The position numbers were made by a program, and so were the translations under genes. Of a DNA stretch of 64,000 nucleotides, positions 1-11,030 are shown piece after piece. Source of the stretch: Symsagittifera roscoffensis (Eukaryota; Xenacoelomorpha; Acoela; Convolutidae); NCBI RefSeq assembly GCF_963678635.1, contig NC_087063.1, positions 37,147,113 through 37,211,112 of the forward strand, in the 5' to 3' direction. Numbering within the stretch: position 1 is the stretch's first letter; every line of letters starts with the position of its first letter. The notes below the pieces were generated by a model, which saw only the letters and a list, made by a program, of their open reading frames with translations, made no database searches and had not been told where the DNA came from.

Positions 1-1038
1 ACTTCAATGAAGAGAGACGACATCATTGTGGATACGGGGTGAACTGATCATGTGGTGCGCGAAAGGGCTGTTTTTTCTAGCTTTGAGACCTGGAACGGAG
101 AGACAACTTTGCAGAAGCAGAAGGGCAATGGCACGTTGTCAAGGATTGAGAACAAAATATCATTGGAAGTGGAAGTGGAGATCGAGTACTGCCATGATGC
201 TGTGTAAGTTAAAGTTTTCACAAGGTGCTGTTTGTGCCGAGCTGCAGTGTGGACTTGTTGAAAGTGAGCTCAGCACAAGCTTGTGGGTCAAGTTTCGTTT
301 TCACCGCTGATGCTTGGGAACTAATGGCACCAGAGAGGGCACAGCTACCTGTGAGGCGAGACGGCAAGTTTTTCTTTCTGAGTGAAAAATTAGGAGGAAT
401 CTGATAACACTAGTGACGAAGACAAAGAGCTATATCAGTGATGTAACTTTGTTGAACCGACTCGTGGCGCACCTCAATCGGTAGAATCTTTCAATGCCTG
501 TCATTTGTCAGCGCGCATCTAGTTTGCACGATGCATGAAGAAGCAGTGTCTATGAAGATTAGCAGCAAAGCATTGGCACTGGGGAAACGGGTCTTCGGTG
601 ACATCCATTGACTATTTGAAGTACCGAGTGTGCATGGTGCACGCTATGCTTTGAGCTTTATCGACGACTTCCGCCAGCTGGTTATGCTCTAGTACCTGGT
701 GAGTGATGCTCTACTGAAGTTTCAGGAGTTTATAGCTGATCATGGGGCACCAAGAGGCCTGCGAACTGATAATGGAGATGAAATTTCGTCAAACGATTAT
801 AAAAGATTTTGAAGAGAATCCCAGGTGAAGCAATAGTTCACTATGCCCCATAACAACAGAGCGCCACAACAAATTGGTCATCGCGATGAGTCAATGTCTG
901 TTGGCAGAAGCAAAACTACCGAAGATGTTCTGGTTGCGAGCAGCACCATTGACATCTGTGAGGGTTCGCAATTCATTTCCCACATCCAGCAATGAGAAAC
1001 GCCTTTCACCGACGAAGATGAACTATGGGAAAACATTG
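1..1038 (+). pseudogene. Ty1/copia protease-integrase, tandem copy 1 (degenerate)
   Basis: The window opens inside a copia-type polyprotein. The aspartic protease active site Asp-Thr-Gly is at 31-39 and is followed at once by a TGA stop (40-42), where copia proteases have a residue before Thr-Asp/Asn-His. Further on, in shifting frames, are integrase core pieces: FIDDFRQ near 655 and LRTDNG near 758 (second catalytic Asp), then QCLLAEAKLPKMFW near 890, a signature of copia integrases just after the catalytic Glu. Many stops and frameshifts make it non-functional. At 1027-1037 (gggaaaacatt) the sequence jumps from integrase back to gag of the next copy. The family assignment is firm; the coding state is dead. 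Confidence 0.85.
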
Positions 1039-2390
1039 AATCAGGTTTATATGACTTTAATACCAATGGCTTTAGATGGTTTTCACACACAGCCATTCTT
1101 TTTCATATATAGGGAAAAAAAAGAGTGCCAAGTAATGGCTGGTATGCATACAGTCAAAAAAATCATAAGACAAGAGACTGCAAATTCAAAAGTGACAGTG
1201 ATAAATCTAGTGCTCAATGCAGTGGGTCGAACGGGTCAAGTGAGCCAGGAACAAAGAAGCAAAGATGCTTCAATTGTAGGCAACCTGGATTTTTTACAAG
1301 GGAGTGCAAGCAGGGGAGGACAGGGTTCTTCAGTTGCTGTGCTACAACTTCAATGAAGAGAGACAACATCATTGTGGATACGGGGTGAACTGATCATGTG
1401 GTGCGCGAAAGGGCTGTTTTTTCTAGCTTTGAGACCTGGAACGGAGGGACAAATTTGCAGAAGCAGAAGGGCAAAGGCACGTTGTCAAGGATTGAGGGCA
1501 AAATATCAGTGGAAGTGGAAGTGGAGATCGGGTACTGCCATGATGCTTTGTAAGTTAAAGTTTTCACTAGGTGCTGTTTGTGCCGAGCTACAGTGTGGAC
1601 TTGATGAAAGTGAGTTCAGCACAAGCTTGTGGGTCAAGTTTCGTTTTCACCGCTGATGCTTGCGAACTAATGGCACCAGAGAGGGCACAGCTACCTGTGA
1701 GGCGACACGGCAAGTTTTTCTTTCTGAGTACCAATTTAGGAGGAATCTGATAACACTAGTGACGAAGACAAAGAGCTATATCAGTGATGTAACTTTCTTG
1801 AACCGGCTCGTGGGGCGTGGGGCACCTCAATCGGTAGAATCTTTCATTGCCTGTCATTTGTCAGCGGGCATGTAGTTTGCACGATGCATGAAGTAGGAGT
1901 GCCTATGAAGATTAGCAGCAAAGCATTGGCACTGGGGAAACGGGTCTTCAGTAACATCCATTGACTATTTGAAGTACCGAGTATGCATGGTGCACGCTAT
2001 GCTTTGAGCTTTATCGACGACTTCCGCCAGCTGGTTATGCTCTAGTACCTGGTGAGTGATGCTCTACTGAAGTTTCAGGAGTTTATAGCTGATCATCGGG
2101 CACCAAGAGGCCTGCGAACTGATAATGGAGATGAAATTTCGTCAAACGATTATAAAAGATTTTGAAGAGAATCCCAGGTGAAGCAATAGTTCACTATGCC
2201 CCATAACAACAGAGCGCCACAACAATTTGGTCATCGCGATGAGTCAATGCCTGTTGGCAGAAGCAAAACTACCGAAGATGTTTTGGTTGCGAGCAGCAAT
2301 ATTGACATCTGTGAGGGTTCGCAATTCATTTCCCACATCCAGCAATGAGAAACGCCTTTCACCGACGGAGATGAACTATGGGAAAACATT
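1039..2390 (+). pseudogene. Ty1/copia gag zinc knuckles-protease-integrase, tandem copy 2
   Basis: This is the only complete unit of the 1.35-kb tandem repeat. It starts in late gag with two CCHC zinc knuckles. The first (NHKTRDC end) has lost its leading cysteines. The second reads CFNCRQPGFFTREC, with Phe in place of the metal-binding His. It then runs into the protease (Asp-Thr-Gly at 1377-1385, TGA at 1386-1388) and a broken integrase with the same motifs as copy 1 (FIDDFR near 2000, LRTDNG near 2112). All copies carry the same stop after the protease active site, so the duplication happened after, or together with, inactivation, or the stop was spread by conversion. Confidence 0.85.
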
Positions 2391-3980
2391 GAATCAGGTT
2401 TATATGACTTTAATACCAATGGCTTTAGATGGCTTTCATACAGAGCCATTCTTTTTCATACATAGGAAAAAGAAAAGAGTGTCAAGTAATGGCTGGTATG
2501 CATACAGTCAAAAAAATCATAAAACAAGAGACTGCAAAATCAAAAAGGACAAAGATAAATCTAGTGCTCGATGCAGTGGGTCGAACGGGTCAAGTGAGCC
2601 AGGAGCAAAGAAGCAAAGATGCTTCAATTGTAGGCAACCTGGATTTTTTACAAGCGAGTGCAAGCAGGGGAGGACAGGGTTCTTCAGTTGCTGTGCTACA
2701 ACTTCAATGAAGAGAGACGACATCATTGTGGATACGGGGTGAACTGATCATGTGGTGCGCGAAAGGGCTGTTTTTTCTAGCTTTGAGACCTGGAACGGAG
2801 GGACAACTTTGCAGAAGCAGAAGGGCAATGGCACTTTGTCAAGGATTGAAGGCAAAATATCAGTGGAAGTGGAAGTGGAAATCGGGTACTGCCATGATGC
2901 TGTGTAAGTTAAAGTTTTCACAAGGTGCTGTTTGTGCCGGGCTGCACTGTGGACTTGATGAAAGTGAGCTCAGCACAAGCTTGTGGGTCAAGTTTCGTTT
3001 TCACCGCTGATGCTTGGGAACTAATGGCACCAGAGAGGGCACAGCTACCTGTGAGGCGACGCGGCAAGTTTTTCTTTCTGAGTGCAAATTTAGGAGGAAT
3101 CTGATAACACTAGTGACGAAGACAAAGAGCTATATCAGTGATGTAACTTTGTTGAACCGACTCGGGGGCGTGGGGCACCTCAATCGGTAGAATCTTTCAT
3201 TGCCTGTCATTTGTCAGCGCGCATCTAGTTTGCACGATGCATGAAGAAGCAGTGTCTATGAAGATTAGCAGCAAAGCATTGGCACTGGGGAAACGGGTCT
3301 TCGGTGACATCCATTGACTATTTGAAGTACCGAGTGTGCATGGTGCACGCTATGCTTTGAGCTTTATCGACGACTTCCGCCAGCTGGTTATGCTCTAGTA
3401 CCTGGTGAGTGATGCTCTACTGAAGTTTCAGGAGTTTATAGCTGATCATGGGGCACCAAGAGGCCTGCGAACTGATAATGGAGATGAAATTTCGTCAAAC
3501 GATTATAAAAGTTTTTGAAGAGAATCCCAGGTGAAGCAATAGTTCACTATGCCCCATAACAACAGAGCGCCACAACAAATTGGTCATCGCGATGAGTCAA
3601 TGTCTGTTGGCAGAAGCAAAACTACCGAAGATGTTCTGGTTGCGAGCAGCAACATTGACATCTGTGAGGGTTCGCAATTCATTTCCCACATCCAGCAATG
3701 AGAAACGCCTTTCACCGACGGAGATGAACTACTGGGAAAACATTAAAGCTAAGTTGCTTGCGTATGTTTGGATGCCTGGCATTCTATCTAGATCGAGGCA
3801 ATGGACGGAAATTGAATCTAAATGGCAAGAAAAACAAGTTCATTGGCTAGGACGAAGAGAGCAAAACCTACTTGCTGATGGATCTAGAGACAAGACAAGT
3901 GGTGTGAGCAAGAAGCGTGAAACTCAAAGAAAAAACTTCCAGATGAGTTTATGGTTGAAATTGAATCATTACAAAGCCTG
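2391..3980 (+). pseudogene. Ty1/copia gag-protease-integrase, tandem copy 3, continuing through integrase C-terminus
   Basis: Same order as copy 2: zinc knuckle CFNCRQPGFFTSEC, protease Asp-Thr-Gly at 2731-2739, TGA at 2740-2742, integrase core. It does not jump back at the gggaaaacatt point (3734-3743). It goes on into the integrase C-terminal region (reading frames around 3740-3960 give pieces typical of the copia segment after the core, such as WMPG, followed by KKRETQRKNFQM). This is therefore the ancestral copy still joined to downstream pol. Frameshifts and stops throughout. Confidence 0.8.
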
Positions 3981-4149
3981 AAGCTATCAATCGGCGGATG
4001 CATTGCTAATGAGCAACCAAACACGACGTTAACGAGGGAAGCGGCAAGGGCACCAACTGAGGTTAATACAGCATTTTCAGTGGGGCTACTGAAGATCATC
4101 AGGTTGATCAGGTTGAGTAGGAATCAGTAGATGCAGAGGTTCATGAGGA

Positions 4150-4600
4150 CAAGTAACACACCCTTTCAATAAGTACTGGCTTAAGTTACTGGAATCTAAC
4201 AGCCAAGGAGCTATTTAGAAGCAGAAACTGGAACCAAAAGGAGCAGTGGCTGGTAGCGATGGCTTTAGAGTAAAAAACTCTAGATGCAATGGGAACATGG
4301 ACACTTCCTAGACCACGATCCTGAAAACTTATTCCTGGACAATGGTCACTTGCTGTGAAGAGAGATGCGATGAGACAAATGGAGCGGTTGACGCCAGATA
4401 TGTAGTAAAAGGGTTCAAGTAGGAAATTGACCTCAATTAGACGTTTGCTCGCCATACAAATGCAAAACAAAGAGGATACTGCTGGCTCTGGGGGTAAAAG
4501 ATAACCTTGTAATTCCCGAACTCTCCTCAAACAGAAACAGTGTACAGGGAGCAGTGAGAGGGGATCAACGGCGGCGATAGTCAAGTGTACTTCACTAGCG
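4150..4600 (+). pseudogene. Ty1/copia reverse transcriptase, N-terminal part (degenerate)
   Basis: Broken frames carry the start of the copia RT domain: an EQWLVAMALE-like segment near 4240, WSLAVKRDAMRQMERL near 4340-4400, then a KGFKQ-type segment and a TFA-type segment near 4410-4450. Only about 230 bases separate this from the next recognisable block at 4710, where an intact copia RT has several hundred. The YVDD catalytic motif is therefore missing by deletion, not just mutated. Many stop codons. Confidence 0.7.
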
Positions 4601-4679
4601 AAGTCTCTATGAGTTGCGCCTATCTCACTGCAAACAAGTAGGCACAGCAGTGTAAATCAACGAGCAACAGTCAAGGAAG

Positions 4680-5400
4680 GACTGCTCTGAAGCTGGGTCA
4701 GCAGAGGCAGTGTCCATGAAAGCTGTGTACTACAGAGACATTGCGGGCTCATTATTATACATAGCTAATCAAACAAGCCCAGATACCCTAACTTCTGTGA
4801 CGCAACGCTCCCGTTTCCGGGAGAGTCTGGAAAGGGTGCACTGGGTGGCTGCAAAGAGGTTTCTTTGTTACCCGAAGGGGAGCAAAGAATTAAATTTGTG
4901 CTACACGAAAGGCACTGATCATGCAAGACTCTTTTGATCATCCGCAAATTCTGACATCCCCAAAAATTTTTGGCTACAACTTTCATTTGCAGATAGCAGG
5001 AGCAGCAGTTAGTTGAAGCAGCAAGAAGCAAACAACTGAAGCTATATCTACCAGTGAGGCTGAGTACCAAGCAGGGGCAGCAGCTTTTCAAAAGGCGCCT
5101 TGTCTGCGATCACTTATCGATGAGATGGGCGGCGTGATTTATGACGGGCCAACAGTCATCAAGAATGAAAACCAGCGCTGTACAAATCAAAAGATTCTGG
5201 AATCAAGATGTACAAGATTCCTGTGATGCAGAAGCGAACGAAGCAAATCGATGTAAAATACCACTTTCTTCGAGATTGAGTGTAAGCTGAGACAGTTGAA
5301 CTCCAGTATTGCCCTAATGAGATCATGAAGCTGAATTGTTGACGAAAACCCAGAGCAAGGCTAAGTTGGACCAACATCGTTGGACTTTGATGGGTTGCAG
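4680..5400 (+). pseudogene. Ty1/copia RT C-terminus and RNase H (degenerate)
   Basis: An open stretch at 4710-4937 gives YRDIAGSLLYIANQTSPD and HWVAAKRFLCYPKGSKEL, hallmarks of the copia RT/RNase H connection. Near 5040-5060 ISTSEAEYQAG matches the RNase H SSTEAEY box. Near 5245-5280 QIDVKYHFLRD matches the conserved KHIDxxYHFxR segment near the end of copia pol. A weak match to the last polyprotein residues (ENPEQ..) follows at 5340. Stops and frameshifts interrupt all parts. A 3' LTR start may lie near 5430 (tgttggaggc) but is unproven because no second LTR is in the window. Confidence 0.8.
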
Positions 5401-5479
5401 TCTGACTTTAGACAAAGCCAATTCAGCTTGAGTTGGAGTGTTGGAGGCAGACCATCCCAAAGTCTGACAGAATATTTGA

Positions 5480-7470
5480 AATTGAAACGAATCAGTTTGG
5501 AGGCAAAAACTGATTAAAGCAGTCAAAACTGACTAAACTCAGATCACAAACATTTTATTAAGTTGGTAATTATTAACTGGTACTTTGTGATGCTCATTTT
5601 GTCATGTCATTGATATTCACTTTCTCATTTCATTCTTCATCAATCACTACCTCTTCTCAATCCTTAGTTCAAACCTCAGAATATGTCTCAGTCTCTAAAC
5701 CATGCCTTTGATCTTTGTTGCTCTAACTCTGATTCTTAACAAAAAATCTAAGTTGAAAAAGCTGGGGTTGCAGAGTAATTTTCAATTTTTTCAAAGTTTT
5801 TTCACTTTGTTAGTGTTTTTTTAAAATTTTTATCAATTGCAAGGGTTGAGATTTTTGAAAAGAAATAAGGAAGTGTTTGTTTAGGATGGTTCAAACCAAC
5901 TTAAGCAAACAAAAAGTTTTTATGAGAACAGTTCTTACCAAAAAGGATATGGACTACAAGAGGTTAAATGTTTTTTAAAATGCAAAGAACTGTTTGTGGT
6001 GTTTTCGGGTTTTTAAAAAAATCATAGTGGCCATGTCTGGACTCATTTAAGGGTATTTGAAAGTTTTTATATTTGAATGTATGACGCGAATTAGTTTTGC
6101 GAGGCGAATTGTCTCGCACTCAAAACTGCTCAAAGTCGATCGAGCTAGCTGGTCATACTAATTTCCTAAACAAGTCAAATGCCAATCTCTAAGGTTACAT
6201 TGTAGGACAAAATTTTTCAAAATCTCTGTACTAAAACTATTTGAGACAAGTTGACGAACAGTCGGGACACTCGAGGCTTTGTCCTTCTATACTATCATTT
6301 TCCTTGCAGCAAATCTGATGGACCGTTTACCGCAATCATACTAATTCACTTGAAAGCTTCTCTAGTTTGCCTGATAGTGTCTTCTTGTTTCAACCATTGT
6401 GAGAAACGCGAAAATCAATGAAAAAAAATCATCATATTTTTTTTTCTTAAGCTTCTTTTTTCCTTTCTTTTCTTTTTGTCTTTTTTTTCTTCTTTTTTCT
6501 TAATTTTCACAATTCTCAATTTTTCGTAATTTTTAAGCTGCAGTAATATGCCTAAATTCCTGATACAATCTCTAAAAGGACAAACATCGTTGAAATAAGG
6601 TTTTTCTACTATTCTTTTATACTCCAACATAAAAAACTGAATGCCCTCAGATTTTGAAACTTGTTGTTTGGATGATATCGATTTTATGATGAGTATTGGA
6701 CCTAGAAAAAAACACGTTTCAAAACCTTTCGAAAGTTTCCTTAAAAATTTTGCGACAGTAATTAAAAGTCTTAATTTTAAATTTTCTATGAAACAAAAGT
6801 TCTTTTTACCTCGAAAGGATTGAAAGTCGCTTTTTATTCAATGTTTGATAAGTTTTAAGCAAAACTCCTCAGTGGCTTGAAATTTGTTTCATCTATATTT
6901 TTTCTCAATGCATCAGTTTTTTTAGCGAGAATAATACAATTTCTAAAAATTTTCAGAACTGAACCTAAATGGAGTTTTCAAAATACAGCAAAATGGCAGG
7001 ACACTTGGCTCGGTTTGAGAAATACACGAAAGAGCTAAAAGGTCAACAATCAGCTGATAAGAGAGAACTTGCATATCATTCAAGACGCGGACATATGAGA
7101 AGGATGCAAAGTGACCTCAATATTTGCGCAGTTGATCAGTAACTGCAGAAGCAGGCGCGAGATTGGTTTGTTGTATTGAGAACTTCTCCGATTGACCTTC
7201 TGAACTGATATCTCTTTTCAGTCAAGAACGTTCAATAGTTTAGGAAAATATTATACTTTCGCGCAAGCCATTTCATCAATTACTGATTACAATAGATCTC
7301 GACTAAGTTTTCTGACTCAATTTCATTATTCAAAATCATCCAAGATCACATAAACTACAGTCGTTTCCTCTTTCTATACCGATCAGGAAACGATTAGTGT
7401 TTCTCATTGTCGCATAGAAAGTGCATAAATTGAATTGATCTCCAAAAAAATTAAATATTGCTGTTTTATC
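5480..7470. other. Non-coding, AT-rich spacer
   Basis: No recognisable gene or element. The region has a strong pyrimidine tract at about 6430-6520 (T/C-rich on the plus strand) and otherwise plain AT-rich sequence. Short ORFs here show no family signature or codon bias. Confidence 0.6.
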
Positions 7471-7471
7471 T

Positions 7472-7479
7472 TATAAATA
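7472..7479 (+). promoter_or_regulatory. TATA box of the candidate host gene
   Basis: TATAAATA sits 25 bases before the ATG at 7504. If transcription starts the usual 25-30 bases downstream, the 5' leader would be nearly absent. That could instead mean that the real start is further upstream or that the box is fortuitous. Confidence 0.4.
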
Positions 7480-7503
7480 AACAATCGAAAAGGTTGTAGT
7501 GCG

Positions 7504-7694
7504 ATGGCGCATGAGGACTACGACGTGGGCGATGGGGGGCAAATGGGACAGGAGGAGTCTGGGGTGTTGTGCAGGGCAGTGCGCTACTCGGAGTCGTTCG
7601 TGTTCCCTGTGATGGTGTGCAGTCAACTCATCTGCTTCATCCTCAGTGCACTCTCCACATACTCACTCCTGAGAAAACACAGAAAAAGTCCCAA
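7504..7694 (+). CDS. Candidate first exon of a host multi-pass membrane protein
   Basis: From ATG 7504 the frame encodes 63 residues: a polar acidic head (MAHEDYDVGDGGQMGQEESG), then a hydrophobic helix from about residue 32 to 54 (FVFPVMVCSQLICFILSALS), then a basic RKHRKS stop-transfer-like stretch. Base composition is clearly more GC-rich and codon-like than the flanking DNA. A splice donor-like CAA|GTCAGT follows at 7694/7695, leaving two bases (AA) of a split codon. The exon at 50406-50538 completes this codon in frame. I do not recognise the family. Without the intron the frame ends at 7779 in low-value sequence. The exon call is an inference from composition, signals and phase. Confidence 0.5.
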
Positions 7695-7779
7695 GTCAGT
7701 ACACAACAGTGACACACACACTACAGTACAGCTCATATACCGTCCGAGTAAAGTGCTGCAGATTCTTAACCACATGTAA

Positions 7780-7865
7780 AAACGCACTGCTCGCATCGAG
7801 GCATGTTCAACTGCCCTTTAAACTTATGAGCCCTGAATGTTCTAACAGTTCTTGTAAGTATCTGA
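7780..7865 (+). repeat. Fragment of a dispersed repeat (gactgctcg...ccctgaatgttcc family)
   Basis: The sequence ctgctcgcatcgagg...ccctgaatgttctaacag resembles 40690-40760 and, inverted, 45190-45240 and 49885-49920. It looks like one end of the foldback repeat family of 40.6-45.3 kb. Confidence 0.5.
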
Positions 7866-8140
7866 GGTAGTTTTTGGTTAAAAAATGACAAATTCCAATA
7901 GAAAGATTTTTTCGGCATATCTTCTCCTCTCTCATATTCAAACATGCAGTTTCAAGTACGAAGTGAAATGTTTCTCTACTAGGAACGCGTTATTTGGACC
8001 AGATGTTTCGCTATTAAATATTTTAATCAATAGTGACAGTCACATATAAGTTGAGAATTCGATTAAACGTGTTTTTCCTCTTCCCCATCCCCACTGTTAG
8101 TAAAAAATTACCCGCGTTTTGACGCTGACAGGGCATTACC

Positions 8141-8511
8141 TGAGTTTGAACGGATGGTCTAACTCATAGAGTAATTTCAGATAAGGTACACCGTCTGCTC
8201 GTCACGCTATCTTATTTTCGGCCTTCGCGCAACTTCTTAGTCTAATACCGATCTTAATCTTACTCTTATATCTCTTAGTCTCAATAGATCTAGAGTATAC
8301 TGGTTGGATACGAGTTGGTCTCTTGGAAAAGGCAACTAAGCTGTAAGTTAAATTCAGAATGCTCTGGTGCTGAAATTACAAGTAATTTCAGCACTTACAA
8401 ATAAATGGGTTGTTAGTTAGATGAAGTATGATTGGTTAGTCTTCAATATTTTTTAGGGATAAAATATCTAATTTAGAACCAATAATAATATATAGTTTGG
8501 ATCAGGTTCCA
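8141..8511 (-). repeat. 3' LTR of the giant retroelement
   Basis: It aligns base for base over its length with 40032-40409, with about 10% scattered differences and small indels. Read on the minus strand it begins TGGAACCTGATCC and ends TCAAACTCA, so it has TG...CA ends. It contains an AT-rich stretch suited to promoter/poly(A) use near its start (minus strand). The purine tract expected just outside its 5' edge is weak (cggataag). Confidence 0.9.
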
Positions 8512-8675
8512 CTTATCCGGGGTTTACAGAGTTTTTGTTTCTTTGACTTATTTCTGTAGGGGAGGATGGATGATTGATTGTTCGTGTTTCGCGAGCATCA
8601 TTTCTTTTCCATTCTTGGAGGAGGAAGCTCCAGGAAACTGGAATCGTAGATTTCATCTTGTCCTTCAACGATGAC

Positions 8676-8945
8676 TTAGATCGTTAACAAAATCAGTCTG
8701 ATTTCAAGATGGTTTGTTATGATCGTCTGTTCTTGATCGGTGTGGAGAACTATGTTTCGATCTGAATTAGGAATGGCGTGAAGTTCGAGTTGGAGGAAAT
8801 GCCCTGTAACACGGATCTGTACGTATACTTGAACATCGAGGTGGTCATTGGTCTGTTTCAATGAATTCCTTTGCTTCGGAGTCAAATCGTACTTTAAATC
8901 CTTTGAGTTGTGGTTGTGAGCGGCATATCGGTTGTGTTTAGCCAT
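8676..8945 (-). CDS. Small ORF next to the 3' LTR, 89 aa, unknown
   Basis: It begins with ATG and reads MAKHNRYAAHNHNSKDLKYD..., ending 165 bases before the 3' LTR. The second half alternates hydrophobic and polar residues (VQVYVQIRVTGHFLQLELHA), so a small beta-rich protein is possible. It is one of very few uninterrupted frames in this decayed element. The position would suit a retroviral accessory gene, but I recognise no family and chance is not excluded. Confidence 0.3.
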   Translation of the reverse strand: MAKHNRYAAHNHNSKDLKYDLTPKQRNSLKQTNDHLDVQVYVQIRVTGHFLQLELHAIPNSDRNIVLHTDQEQTIITNHLEIRLILLTI

Positions 8946-8949
8946 TCTG

Positions 8950-10130
8950 TAGGTTATGCGTGATGAGCTCGTCTTAGCTGCTTGATGCTCGTCTTCGTAA
9001 TTTTGTATGATCTATATTACTGCAATATATATTTTACATAATTAAATGTTTCGTTAGTCCTTCTTTTAGTTATGGTTTTTTATTAGTTTGTATCGCAAAA
9101 GCTTTTATTTTTAGTTCAGTTATTTTAAAAGAGTTACTCACACTTGAGTACCTCTTATCAAAATTAAGGAGTTGGTCACAAAGCGTGGATTCTAGCACGG
9201 TGGTTTAGGCCGGCTATTAAGCATGCTCAGGACTTCGTCCTCTTCTGGTGGGTTAGGCCAGGAGTGAGGGTATGATTTCATGCTGGTTTTTTTTGGGGTC
9301 CTGTTTTGTGTTAACTTTTTGTGTCGCGTTTGTTTCTGGTTTTTTCCTTTTGTTGTTTTAGTTTTGTCCTTTTCTTAAAAATCAATTTGTTTGGTTTGGG
9401 TTTGTCTTTCGACTTTTTGGCGTTTTATGCTTTCTTTTTTTGCCTTATCAAAAGTCTTCAAAAGAATAAATTATCGGTTTTTTAAGCTGTTTTAATCCAG
9501 TTTGGGTACTGTGGGTTTTCTTTTCTTAGTCATGCTGTTAGTTTGTGTTTCATTGTGTTTGTAAGCTGTGTTGGTTAGTTGGGATTATTATATAATTCCT
9601 TTCCAACCGGTTTGAAACTTGTTATTATTAGTTTGAGTTGTTATCAGTGAAAGTTGAAACTTGAAATCATCATTTTAAACAATTCGTCGTGGGCGAGTTG
9701 TGCGAGTGTGGATAAAATTTGTGTGCGATTGATTCTTGAAAAGGTTAGTAAAGCTGACATTTGTATAATTTAACTGCTGAAAATTTTAAATTTACTAACT
9801 TGAGGGGATTGAAATTATTAAATTTTTTTCAATGTATTTAGGTTTACTACATTGGGGAAAAGAATTTATAGATGAGTTTATTGCTGTGGAGAGAAAATTT
9901 TACTGCGTCATTTATTGCTGTTAGTTCATAAAAGTTTATGAATTATGAAAGATTTTGCTATTTGAAAAGTAAGTTTATAATGTATAAAAGAGTTTGCAAT
10001 TTTTATTTCTGTTTTCTGTTTTCGTGGATGATGCTGATGTAAAGACTAATGAAGAAACATTTAATAAGAAATGGTTAGTCTGTTTTGAATTTATTAGTGT
10101 AAATTATTTAATTTATACTTACCTAATTAT
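8950..10130. other. Element interior without recognisable coding sequence
   Basis: T-rich on the plus strand (A-rich in element sense). A GC-richer patch at about 9185-9275 (cggtggtttaggccggc...) has no obvious hairpin or gene. No frame over about 60 codons shows a motif. Confidence 0.5.
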
Positions 10131-11030
10131 CGGGGAAGAAGCCATGAGGGAAGATATCGTGAATTGAAATTGATGTGGTTAGTAATTTTGCTAATATGCG
10201 AATGATGTTTTTAGTTTCGAGTAGTGACCATAGCAGTTGAAGTGCTTTTATGGTGTTTAGTTCTTCGGTGCCTACAGAAAACAAGTGATTGGTGTGTTGA
10301 ATGAGGTTAAAAAGCTTGTGATTATATTTAGTATTGTTAATGAATTCTAATATTGGGATCTCTATAGGTTGAATATGTTCATGCGGGACAATGAAGGGTC
10401 GGGATTCTTCTGCATTAAAGGTCTTGGTGAGTGGACAAAATATTTACATTTGGGTTATAGGGTCATAACTTCTGAGGATTCCTTGGAAGTTAGTGTCTTT
10501 AATACAGTATGCGAATTTTAAGAAAAATGGTGAAATGTATTTTGAATTAATAAACTGAAAACGATGGTGGGGTTGTCGTGAAGGTGTGTGTAAATTAAAA
10601 TGATTTTGAATGAATCTATAATATGAGTAAGTGTGCGTTTGTTTAGTTCGTAACATGATGTCGTGTAAACAGTGCAGATCTCGTTCTTTTTGAGTGAGAA
10701 AAAATTTTAAAGTTATCGTAAAATGATTCATAAGCCTGGATGTCGATTAGTGCTTCGGAAATAAGGTGGTTGTTTTTTGTCTAGTGAGCTTAGTGTAAAG
10801 ATGTAGGGTGTTTGGATGAACAATTTTTCTGTTAGTTGTGGGTTAGCGAACTTATCTTTGTCGAGAAATTGGTCTTGGTTAGGTCTGAGGATTTTGTGAT
10901 CATAATATTCAATAGAATAATCATTAGCTCGGGGTGCAGTGAAAGTTTTTAGCAGCTTTCTATATCCTACGTGAGTAAACTGTCTAGGTGTTAGTGCTGT
11001 GGTTAGTCTAAAAAAGTCAATTTTACTTTT
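10130..11030 (-). pseudogene. Retroelement downstream ORF, globular part (frameshifted), unknown function
   Basis: In element sense the Pro/Ser/Thr-rich ORF ends with TAA at 11031. The same frame reopens straight after it (KSKIDFFRLTTALTPRQFTHV...) and runs about 100 codons. After a frame change it continues as MNHFTITLKFF...YDPITQM (10731-10444), a TAA, then IFCPLTKTFNAEESRP...LFSVGTEELNTIKALQL to about 10135. The long open stretches with mixed composition look like one broken gene of about 300 codons rather than chance. I recognise no family. It lies where retroviruses place accessory or env genes. Confidence 0.45.

Larger units (their letters stand above)
1..3735 (+). repeat. Tandem triplication, period about 1,346-1,354 bp
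   Basis: The string acttcaatgaagagagac occurs at 1, 1347 and 2701, giving steps of 1,346 and 1,354 bp. Identity is high over the whole unit, with only scattered substitutions and small indels. The junction lies at a short shared sequence, gggaaaacatt, suggesting microhomology or unequal exchange. The window edge cuts the first copy, so more copies may lie upstream. Confidence 0.95.

Noticed and set aside
1-310. Repeated 94-residue frame at 26-310, 1372-1656 and 2726-3010
   Set aside because: It is out of frame with the copia protease it overlaps and begins at GTG; it recurs only because the DNA is triplicated.
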